A stretch of 33,406 bases of DNA, taken from positions 1-33,406 of the IMG/VR virus record IMGVR_UViG_3300021389_000086. One strand, written 5' to 3'. The translations under genes were made by a program, and so were the position numbers. Below, piece after piece: positions 22,223 through 30,300 of this stretch. Positions within the stretch are counted from its first letter, which is position 1, and every line of letters starts with the position of its first letter. This DNA is from a virus. The notes under the pieces were generated by a model. That model saw nothing but the letters and a program-made list of their open reading frames with translations. It made no database searches and was not told the origin of the DNA.

Positions 22223-22257
22223 AAAAGGGGACTCTTAACAGGGTCCCCTTTTCTTTT
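22223..22257 (+). terminator. Rho-independent terminator
   Basis: AAAAGGGGAC (22223-22232) pairs with GTCCCCTTTT (22243-22252), with additional closing pairs across the loop, then CTTTT. The T-rich tail sits on the plus strand. It ends the 21959 gene transcript. Confidence 0.85.
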
Positions 22258-22319
22258 GGCTACTCCTAACCACAGTAAGTGCCATTGCACTCACTTCCAC
22301 AAACATACAGTTTATGTAT

Positions 22320-22328
22320 TAAATTTGC
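22320..22328 (+). promoter_or_regulatory. TAnnTTTGC promoter of the scaffold-capsid operon
   Basis: TAAATTTGC ends 21 bases before the ATG at 22350. It probably also drives the major capsid gene, which lacks its own box. Confidence 0.6.
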
Positions 22329-22349
22329 TGTATAAATAAATTAAATAGA

Positions 22350-23498
22350 ATGGAAAAAGTAGAAAGCCAAATGGAGCAGGCTATCCAGGATGCAGGATTC
22401 ACTATTACTGATACCTTCCCCGGAGAGCCACAGACTACAGAAGAGGCACCTGTGCAAGATAATGTGCAAGCGCCTACACCAGAGGTAAGTGCAGAGCCTG
22501 CACCTACAAATGAAAGTGAGCCGCAACAAGTAGTTGAATCGGCTCAACCAGAAGTACAACAAGAAGTACAACAAGATGTACAACAGGTTGTAGAACAAGA
22601 AACGGCTCCTGTACAAGAGGAGCAAAGTTCTTTAAATAATGAGAGTGAAGGTTTTGAAAGTTTCTTTCAAGCGTTAACAGGCGAAATGCAGGCAACGCAA
22701 GAAGAACCAACAGAGCCTCAATCTATATCTGAGTCAAGTCTCGACCCACGGATTGCAGTCATTGCTGATTTTGTGGAGAAGACAGGTCGCTCACCTGAAG
22801 ACTGGTTCCGTTACCAGGCATTAGATCCGTCCGAAATGGATGATCGTACTGTTATGCGGGTCCATATGGCAAGTGAGTATCCATCTCTTGGTAATGATGA
22901 AATTGATTTATTAATCTCATCTAAATACAAGACTGATGAAAATGTTTTCTCTGAAGAAGAAGTTAGACTTTCAAACCTTCAGTTGAAGATTGACGCAGAG
23001 AAGGCCAGACAGAATGTAGGATCATTACGTGAAGCGTATACCCTACCTGCTGAAGGGTCTTCAAATGTTGTTGAAACTGAAAGCCCATTTGATGTGGAAT
23101 GGTCTCGGTCGAATGCACAATCATTAACAGAGTTAGGCGAAATTGCCTTTGAACTCCCCGGTGGTCGTGAATTCAATTATGGCGTGAGTACTGATTACCG
23201 CAATGAGTTGGCCAAGGATAACGGCAACATGACTGAGTTCTTTGATAAGTACGTGGATAACACGGGCAACTGGGACCATGATCTTTGGAATATGCACCGT
23301 ACGGTTACTGATAACCTACCGAATATCCTACAGAGCATTTACCAGCAAGGTATGAGTGACGGACAACGCAATGTCGTTGAGAAGGCAGCGAATATTGACG
23401 CCAGTAATCCTACTGCTAATCCAGAGCAAAGTCAAAGAGATTCTGTTGCCCAACAGGTACTTGATGCTTTGGGACGGCAACAAACATTTTTAAAATAA
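22350..23498 (+). CDS. Putative capsid scaffold / head assembly protein
   Basis: 382 residues. The first ~130 are Glu/Gln/Pro/Val-rich and disordered (QPEVQQEVQQDVQQVVEQE). A folded helical part follows: SSLDPRIAVIADFVEKTGRS, EDWFRYQALDPSEMDDRTVM and RVHMASEYPSLGNDEIDLLI, with a coiled-coil-like stretch around EEEVRLSNLQLKIDAEKARQ. Acidic, Gln-rich, helical proteins encoded directly before the major capsid protein are typically scaffolds that guide prohead assembly and are later lost. No protease domain is visible. The low-complexity N-terminus includes short repeats (EVQQEVQQDVQQVV). Twenty bases separate it from the capsid gene. Confidence 0.75.
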   Translation: MEKVESQMEQAIQDAGFTITDTFPGEPQTTEEAPVQDNVQAPTPEVSAEPAPTNESEPQQVVESAQPEVQQEVQQDVQQVVEQETAPVQEEQSSLNNESEGFESFFQALTGEMQATQEEPTEPQSISESSLDPRIAVIADFVEKTGRSPEDWFRYQALDPSEMDDRTVMRVHMASEYPSLGNDEIDLLISSKYKTDENVFSEEEVRLSNLQLKIDAEKARQNVGSLREAYTLPAEGSSNVVETESPFDVEWSRSNAQSLTELGEIAFELPGGREFNYGVSTDYRNELAKDNGNMTEFFDKYVDNTGNWDHDLWNMHRTVTDNLPNILQSIYQQGMSDGQRNVVEKAANIDASNPTANPEQSQRDSVAQQVLDALGRQQTFLK

Positions 23499-23518
23499 CG
23501 CTATAAAAACAAAATAAC

Positions 23519-24901
23519 ATGGCAACATCTTCAGCACCTCCGGTGTTTAATGACAACAAGGCTGCGGTATTCCGTCGTCTTGACCCAGCGAAATACACTT
23601 CATTGGGTGACTTTATTGACGAAATCAATGCTCCTGACAATCGTGATCAGTTGGTTAAAACTTATGGTTACCAGCAAATCTCAGGTGGTTTAACGGGGTT
23701 CCTAAACCTTACAGGCGCCGTACGCGCAAGCGGTACCGCCGATGAGGTTCAATACTGGGAAGAAACTCGTCTACACTCTTACGCAACTGTAAACCCAACG
23801 GCAACAGCGGCTTCTACTGCAACTACATTAGTAGTGAAGAAAGCAACTGCTGACGCTAACGTATTGCGTTTAAACGATGTAATCTTATGGAATGGTGAGC
23901 ACCGCATGATGGTTACTGCTATCTCTCCAACTGGTGAGATCGGTCACAATGCAACTGCTGACTATACTCTTGAGTCTTTAAGTGGTAACATCGGCGCTAC
24001 TGCTGCTACTACTGCTGTTAACCTACCAGTGATTGGTAACTTGTTTGCACAAGGATCTGATCAAAACACTGGTTACTTGGAGTCAAACGTAATCAAGCGT
24101 ACAAACGCTTACAACATCATCAAAGAGGTGTTTAAGGTTACAGGTTCTCAAGCAACTAACATTGGTTGGGTTAATGTAGGTAACGGCGATTACCGTTGGT
24201 ACGTAAAAGGAGAGATGGACACTCGTGCTCGTTTCCTCGATAAGCGTGAAATGATGTTATTGTTAGGTGAGACAATCACTAACACATTGACAACTACAAA
24301 TATCGGTGGTACACCAACAGCAGGACAAGGTTACTTCGCTGCTATTGAGAATCGTGGTATTGTACAGAATGGCCAGATCGATGACTTCACTGAAATGGAT
24401 GTATTGATCTCAGAACTTGACAAGCAAGGTGCAGCACCAGAGTACGCTATGTACGTGAATACTGCTCAGGCTTTGGCAATTGATGACATGGTTGCTTCAT
24501 TGAACGGCGCTGCTGGTTTCACTGATGTAACTTCTGGTATCGGTGCATTCGGTGGACGTGGATCAGAACTTGGCTTCGATTCATTCAAGCGTGGTGGATA
24601 CACATTCCACAAGCACTCTTGGAAGTTATTGAACGACCCAACATTGTTGGCTGGTTCTGATTACTTAGGAGCAATGATTCCGTTGACTACTGTAGTTGAT
24701 CCTAAGACCGGTGATCGTGCCGCTGCTTTGGAATTGAACTACAAGGACACTAACGGATACTCTCGTGAAATGGAGCACTGGATGACAGGTTCTATCTTAG
24801 GTGTGAATAACACCAACACAGATAGCCTACAGTTCAACTACCGTTCTGAGTGTGCATTGGTTACTCGTGCAGCAAACCAACACATCCTTATCAAGTCATA
24901 A
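23519..24901 (+). CDS. Major capsid protein
   Basis: 460 residues, directly after the scaffold candidate and followed by a strong terminator. The start MATSSAPPVFNDNKAAVFRR, then DFIDEINAPDNRDQLVKTYG, and a body rich in Ala, Thr and Gly (KTYGYQQISGGLTGFLNLTG) fit an HK97-fold capsid protein of Bacteroidetes podovirus-like phages. An insertion-like domain from about 85 to 175 is rich in Ala/Thr. QATNIGWVNVGNGDYRWYVK marks the later body. Codon use is more uniform than in neighbours (many ggt, gct, act, cgt codons), which suggests high expression. I see no exact homologue by eye, so the capsid call depends on position, size and composition. Confidence 0.8.
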   Translation: MATSSAPPVFNDNKAAVFRRLDPAKYTSLGDFIDEINAPDNRDQLVKTYGYQQISGGLTGFLNLTGAVRASGTADEVQYWEETRLHSYATVNPTATAASTATTLVVKKATADANVLRLNDVILWNGEHRMMVTAISPTGEIGHNATADYTLESLSGNIGATAATTAVNLPVIGNLFAQGSDQNTGYLESNVIKRTNAYNIIKEVFKVTGSQATNIGWVNVGNGDYRWYVKGEMDTRARFLDKREMMLLLGETITNTLTTTNIGGTPTAGQGYFAAIENRGIVQNGQIDDFTEMDVLISELDKQGAAPEYAMYVNTAQALAIDDMVASLNGAAGFTDVTSGIGAFGGRGSELGFDSFKRGGYTFHKHSWKLLNDPTLLAGSDYLGAMIPLTTVVDPKTGDRAAALELNYKDTNGYSREMEHWMTGSILGVNNTNTDSLQFNYRSECALVTRAANQHILIKS

Positions 24902-24916
24902 GGATAATGATTTCTG

Positions 24917-24943
24917 GAGAGGGGCTTTGCCCCTCTCTTTTTT
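24917..24943 (+). terminator. Rho-independent terminator after the capsid gene
   Basis: GAGAGGGGC (24917-24925), loop TTT, GCCCCTCTC (24929-24937), then six Ts. A perfect 9-bp stem lies 15 bases after the stop. It probably limits read-through from the abundant capsid transcript. Confidence 0.9.
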
Positions 24944-24963
24944 AATTTTTTAATTCTATTCAA

Positions 24964-25770
24964 ATGTCAACTACAACAAAGGCTGCTCCCAAGGCGGCAG
25001 CAAAAAAAACACCTGCGCCTAAAAAAGGCTACAGCGTAATCAAAAAAGATGCGGCTCCAGAAACCACTAAGGTTTTTGAAATTCCAAAAGGAGGCGGTAT
25101 CGTTTCAAAAATAAAATCAGAGGTAAGTGTATACGATCCAGAAACAAATCAGGTTCGTAGTATACGTTATTGTCCTGGAGAACCAAGTGTATTCCGTGAT
25201 CAACAGAACGAAAAGTCTCGTCGAGAACACGTCATATTCAGAGATGGTCTATTGGCTGTTCCGTATAATAAACCAAACCTTGCTAAGTTTCTTGAACTAC
25301 ACCCCAGTAATATAGCAAACGGCGGTAAGTTGTTTAAGATTGTAGACAACAGTAGAGATTCTGAAGAAGTGGTTAACAGCGAGTTCTTGACTCATGATGC
25401 TGTTTCCCTTGTTCGTACAAAAGGTTCTGATGAGATATTAGCAGTTGCTTTATCTTTAGGAATCAACATTGAACAACAAATGATTGATATCCGTAGAGAG
25501 ATGTTACGCGAAGCAAAAAGCAGCCCCGCTACTTTTATTGCTATGTTTGATGATCCACGCGTTAAGACTCGATCAGCAGTTATTCAATCAAATGATTTTC
25601 AAATCATATCGTGTAAGCCTGACGGAGTATACTGGTTTGACAGTGGCAGATTAATTATATCTGTTCCTGCTGGTCAAGATCCAAAAGACATGATGGTTCG
25701 TTTTTGTCTTACCGAAAAAGGAGCGTCTGTATACGATGAACTAATATCTCGATTAGAAAAACTTTCGTAG
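24964..25770 (+). CDS. Putative virion-associated protein, 268 residues
   Basis: The first ~30 residues are an Ala/Lys/Pro linker (TKAAPKAAAKKTPAPKKGYS) like those that bind DNA or capsid. A folded part follows: GGGIVSKIKSEVSVYDPETN, then VRSIRYCPGEPSVFRD, and later a helical region (MIDIRREMLREAKSSPATF) and a beta-rich end. I do not recognise the family. It follows the capsid terminator and no TAnnTTTG box precedes it, so it relies on read-through or a promoter I cannot see. It is followed by two hairpins and a new promoter. Confidence 0.6.
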   Translation: MSTTTKAAPKAAAKKTPAPKKGYSVIKKDAAPETTKVFEIPKGGGIVSKIKSEVSVYDPETNQVRSIRYCPGEPSVFRDQQNEKSRREHVIFRDGLLAVPYNKPNLAKFLELHPSNIANGGKLFKIVDNSRDSEEVVNSEFLTHDAVSLVRTKGSDEILAVALSLGINIEQQMIDIRREMLREAKSSPATFIAMFDDPRVKTRSAVIQSNDFQIISCKPDGVYWFDSGRLIISVPAGQDPKDMMVRFCLTEKGASVYDELISRLEKLS

Positions 25771-25792
25771 ATTTACAGTACATTATTCGTAT

Positions 25793-25812
25793 ATGTGTTC
25801 TGTTAAACACAT
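25793..25812. other. Small hairpin between virion genes
   Basis: ATGTGTT (25793-25799) pairs with AACACAT (25806-25812) around a six-base loop. No T-run follows. It may protect a 3' end together with the terminator just downstream. Confidence 0.4.
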
Positions 25813-25821
25813 GTAAGCAGT

Positions 25822-25852
25822 AGAGGGGGTCCCGTAAGACCCCCTCTTTTTA
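25822..25852 (+). terminator. Rho-independent terminator
   Basis: GAGGGGGTC (25823-25831) pairs perfectly with GACCCCCTC (25838-25846), loop CCGTAA, followed by five Ts. The next promoter box begins six bases after the last T, so termination and re-initiation are packed together. Confidence 0.9.
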
Positions 25853-25857
25853 TTTCG

Positions 25858-25866
25858 TATATTTGC
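25858..25866 (+). promoter_or_regulatory. TAnnTTTGC promoter before the connector genes
   Basis: TATATTTGC ends 19 bases before the ATG at 25886. Its upstream region is the terminator hairpin, so no ordinary -33 element fits there. Confidence 0.6.
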
Positions 25867-25885
25867 TGTAAAGCCAAAAACTATT

Positions 25886-26638
25886 ATGGCAAGTGTAGAA
25901 AGAGTTTACAAAGCAGTTAGAGACATAGCCAACAAAGACCAAAGAGGTTTTGTTACGCCGGCAATTTTCAATGAGTTCGCAGGCATGGCACAGATGAATG
26001 TATTCAATAGTTTGTTTGAAGAAATGACTATGGCTAATAGATTACGTCGTAGTGCATTGGACGGGTCTCGTCAGTTTGCGCGTGCTAAACAGATAGAAGA
26101 AGATCTGTCTACATTCTCTAAGAAGTCAGAGTTGACTTTAACTTCTGGAGTAGTGGATAAGCCTTCTGATTTTGCTCGTGCAATTTCAATATCAACTATT
26201 GGCAAAATGATACTGGGTGTTCAACAACAGTCTCTTGTGCAGATGTGCTACAATGAAGATCATATTGATAGAATACTAAACAGCGATTTATCAGCACCTT
26301 CAGATGATGCCCCTGTTGCATTGATTGCAAATCAGATAGAGATATTCCCTAATGTAAATACAAGCATAAATAAAATCAACCTTCGGTACTTTAAGTTGCC
26401 TCAAGGTATTGTCCCAACGACAGGAGCAAAAACAACAGCGTCTCCTAAGTTTGGTTATTCCTCTTCTGTAGCAGGTGTTGAATTATATCTTGCCGCAAAC
26501 AGTGTAGACTTTGAATTACCTGAGCAATACTTTGGTGAGTTGGTTAACGAGATTGCTTTACTTATAGGTGTAAACCTTCGTGATGCGAATGTATACAATT
26601 ACTCTAATTCAGAGATAACGAAACAAGAGAATAGATAA
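25886..26638 (+). CDS. Putative virion / head-tail connector protein, 250 residues
   Basis: MASVERVYKAVRDIANKDQR and GFVTPAIFNEFAGMAQMNVF are helical; LTLTSGVVDKPSDFARAISI and later IEIFPNVN and KINLRYFKLPQGIV are beta-rich. I know similar proteins only as uncharacterised structural proteins after the capsid gene in Bacteroidetes phages. Position (capsid, then this, then a connector-like protein, then the giant tail protein) points to the head-tail junction. It overlaps the next gene by one base (TAATG). Confidence 0.6.
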   Translation: MASVERVYKAVRDIANKDQRGFVTPAIFNEFAGMAQMNVFNSLFEEMTMANRLRRSALDGSRQFARAKQIEEDLSTFSKKSELTLTSGVVDKPSDFARAISISTIGKMILGVQQQSLVQMCYNEDHIDRILNSDLSAPSDDAPVALIANQIEIFPNVNTSINKINLRYFKLPQGIVPTTGAKTTASPKFGYSSSVAGVELYLAANSVDFELPEQYFGELVNEIALLIGVNLRDANVYNYSNSEITKQENR

Positions 26639-27381
26639 TGAGTCAGTCATACGTAACAGTAGATAAAGTAGTTAACGACTACACAATGAGTATAGATGCA
26701 GATGACTATGGGTCTAATGCGTCTGATTATATGTTGCGTCAGTATGCGTTAAGAGGTATCCGTGAATTTGGATTTGACATAGCACATACTATTAAAACAG
26801 TATTGCTTGATGTTAATCAATCACTGGGTACCGTTGACATGCCGTCTGATTATGTTGACATGGTCAAGATGGGGCAGTTGGGTAATGATGGACTCGTATA
26901 TGTTTTTGCCGAGAACCCTAACATGAATCTTCTTCCTGATCAACCGGCTGATGCTATTCCAGATTACTTACTGGGGTTTGATTCTTATGTGTTCAGAAAC
27001 TTTGTTTATGAATCTACAATGGGACGTCTATACGGTCTTGGTGGTGGACAAGGTGCAGGAGAGTATAGAGTCAACTGGGCAGAATGTAGATTTGAGATAT
27101 CATTACTTTCAGATACTACCCAGGTAGTTCTTGAGTATATTTCAGATGCTGCTAAATCAAGTAACCCTTGTGTGCCTGTATACGCAGAAGAAGCGTTACG
27201 TGCTTATATATATTACAAGACAGTACATCGTAAATCAAGTGTACCTGTAAGTGAGAAACAGCGTGCTCGTGCAGAATACTATAACGAACGTCGATTAGCA
27301 AATGCTCGATTGAAATCGTGGAATAAATTTGATGCGTTAAGCACAAGCAGAAGAAATTTCAAACTAAGTCCTAAAGCATAA
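26638..27381 (+). CDS. Putative tail adaptor (gp11/TTPA-like), 247 residues
   Basis: 247 residues. The N-terminal helical part (DYMLRQYALRGIREFGFDIA) and the sentence-like mid region LGTVDMPSDYVDMVKMGQLG have the 'lp.Dyv...kvg' pattern often seen in podovirus adaptor/tail-tubular-A-type proteins that form the ring under the portal. The C-terminus has a long helix EEALRAYIYYKTVHRKSSVP and a basic tail. Assignment is by pattern and order. It precedes the giant tail protein with three bases between. Confidence 0.5.
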   Translation: MSQSYVTVDKVVNDYTMSIDADDYGSNASDYMLRQYALRGIREFGFDIAHTIKTVLLDVNQSLGTVDMPSDYVDMVKMGQLGNDGLVYVFAENPNMNLLPDQPADAIPDYLLGFDSYVFRNFVYESTMGRLYGLGGGQGAGEYRVNWAECRFEISLLSDTTQVVLEYISDAAKSSNPCVPVYAEEALRAYIYYKTVHRKSSVPVSEKQRARAEYYNERRLANARLKSWNKFDALSTSRRNFKLSPKA

Positions 27382-27384
27382 TCA

Positions 27385-30300
27385 ATGCCGTCTATTGATA
27401 AAATCATACCACGCTATCTGAACAGTGACGATGATGAGCGTTTGATCAAGCGTACCGAAATGGTTGACGCTCAAAACGTACGTGTATCTATAGACTCAGA
27501 GATAGATGCTCAAGTTTTAAAAAATGCTTGGGGTAATATTAGTCGAGCAGACACAATAGAAAACGGAACTATACCGGCTGGTACTAATGTTGTTATAGGA
27601 TCTATTGCTGATGAGCAGTCAGCGCAGATATATTATTTCTGTTACAACAGTGCCACCAATCATACGATATTTAGATATGATCAAAACGCTAAGAAAACAT
27701 TTATTGTTTATCAAGGCTCTGTGTTGCAGTTTACAGAAGAAGGTCATGTTGATGCTGACATAGTTCGGCTATCAAATCACAACATACTTTTATACTTTAA
27801 TGACAGCCTAAGTCAACCAAAAAAGATTAACGCTACCCTTGCTGAACAAAGTGTATCTGGTGCAGGAGGTTACCCTGCTAATTTTATAACAGGTAGTGAT
27901 GAAGAAAGACTGGCATATATCACAGTGGCAAAGGCACCGCCTTTAATTCCTCCGGTTGTTACCTTTCAAAACAATAGTAACTATCCTCAGAATGATATAT
28001 TCGAAAAAAACTTTCAGTTTGCTTATCAATATGAATATTTTGATGGTGAGCAGAGTGCATTAAGTCCATACTCTTTACTGGGTATATCTAAGTCTCAATT
28101 GAAAGATGGGTTTATAAATGCCGGTGCAAGAAACTTTTATAATGAGGCCAAGATCCAGGTGACATACAGCGCAGCAGATGTAAAAGATTTAAACATCTAC
28201 GGGCGTATTGGTGATAAGGATGCTCCATTCTTTTTGATTGACACTATACCTAATGACAACGGAACCGGAACACAGAATATATTTTTTAGGAATGATTCTA
28301 ACTATATAGGTCTTTCTACTCAGGTTCAAGATAAGAGATACGATAATGTACCTCAGAAAGCAGATAGTCAAGCACTGTCTCAGGGGCGTCTTTTTTATGG
28401 TGGTTATACCGAAGGGTACGACAACCTTCCGTTTATGGATGTAGACGCGTTACCTAACTATAACGAGAAGCCGAATACCTATCAAGTAACTATTTCAAAA
28501 AACACTAATCTAACTCCTTACTTAGGTGAGTTTATAGATATAGACTTTAGCAGTATACCAATAGCAGGAGTTACCGCAGACTCAAAAGTATTGCTATCAT
28601 TCAATTGGAATGACGGTGCTATGACCATACGTAATGATCTCAAAACCGACAGAGATTTTAACTTTGTTGACTCACTTGGTAATTTTAAATTATATAATGA
28701 TGCAGCCGGTACAGATTTAGTAGGTCTTGCAGGTGGTACAGATGCGGAGAAACTTGCAGGAATGGCGGGTCTTAGAACTATTGCCAATGGTACTAATTAT
28801 CAGACTGGGATAAACCTTGATTCAGGAACGCTAAACTCTCCTCCTCAAATAAGATTTATATCTCAAAAAGGAACTTCAGATACAAGAGAAGAAAGTGTTG
28901 GTATTAAAAAGATCAACAACGGTATTAAGGTTATTAGTAGTGGTTTTCAGGTAAGAAAGATTATAGATATACCGGCTAACAAAACTCGTGCTGAGATACA
29001 GACGATTATAGCAAATGAAGTCGATGGGTTATACCCTACTCAGTTGATGCCTCAAGATGGAGAGGCAGGCTTCAGTACTTTTACTACAGGCTTTGGCACC
29101 AGAACAACAGTTGAGTCCGCTGCTTTTGCGGGTGCTGGAGAGGTATGGTTTAGAAGAACTAATCCAAACTTCACGACTGGTGTTGACACCTACAAGTTGT
29201 CTTTAAGCCTTGTGAACATGAGAATCAATAAATTGGTTTTCGGAACAAAGGAGGCTGAGGTCATAGAGCCGTTTGGTACATCTTCATCATTTGACATTAT
29301 CGAAGCAAACATCGATGGCCAGTTACCAATGCTTAATAGTGGCAGTAGTTTTAATCTTGTGCCAACTACTAATGGACTTTATCTTTCAAACCAGGGTGCA
29401 AGTATCACTGGTAAGGGCGCATCGATTGAGCGCAATGGAGGATACATTACAGCGGGAGGTAGTTTTGCTATTGCTAATGATGACATGGATGGTAACAGGT
29501 GTTTTAAGTCTGGTTCAAGTCATGAACTTGGTTTGCTATACTATGATCAAAAAGGAAGACCAGGTGGTGTGCAGCCTTTAGATGATGAGACTTTTGTTCA
29601 GCATACTAACAATCGTTCAAATCAAAATAATTTAGATGGCTACGCAGATATTACAATGCGTATACGCCATAAGGCCCCTGCTTGGGCAGATAGGTTCAGT
29701 GTTGTTTATGCTGGCCAAGGATCAATAATAAACAAGGTTCAGTACTCTATTGGCGGAGCCTATCTTGCTTTAAATGATGCGGCTGAAGGAAGTTTTGGAT
29801 CAACAATGAGTATGTATCTATCAATAGGTACGCTGCAAGGGCGAAACAATTCTTATGATAATCAATTAGGCGCTGACATAAACTATGGTTTTGCCGAAGG
29901 CGATAGAGTTCGTATAGTTTCATATGGCGACAATCTTAAAGAAACAAAAACATGGAGGATATCTAAAAAGATAACTCTCTTAGCAGACGCTACCTTAAAT
30001 CCTATTTTAGACAGAAGTTCAAAGGCAGCCATTCAAAATACAACTGGTGACTTTCTTGTATTAGAAGACAACAATACTCCTGGTTGGAATACCAGTAGTT
30101 TAATGGACAACACCTCCAACTGGAACAACAAATGTGTTATAGAAATATACCGAGAGAGCGATGCCTTCACGGAAATGTTCTATTACGAAATAGGTGAAAA
30201 CAAATCTATAGACAGCGTAGGTGTTCACCAGACAGATCGCGTAAGCACAACCGCAACCATTGAGATAGTTTCGCAAACAGGAGACGTTGTAGAGTTTCGT

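Noticed and set aside
29273-29581. Out-of-frame open frame inside the giant tail gene
   Set aside because: A shadow of the 1686-residue gene. The translation is hydrophobic low-complexity sequence without a start context.
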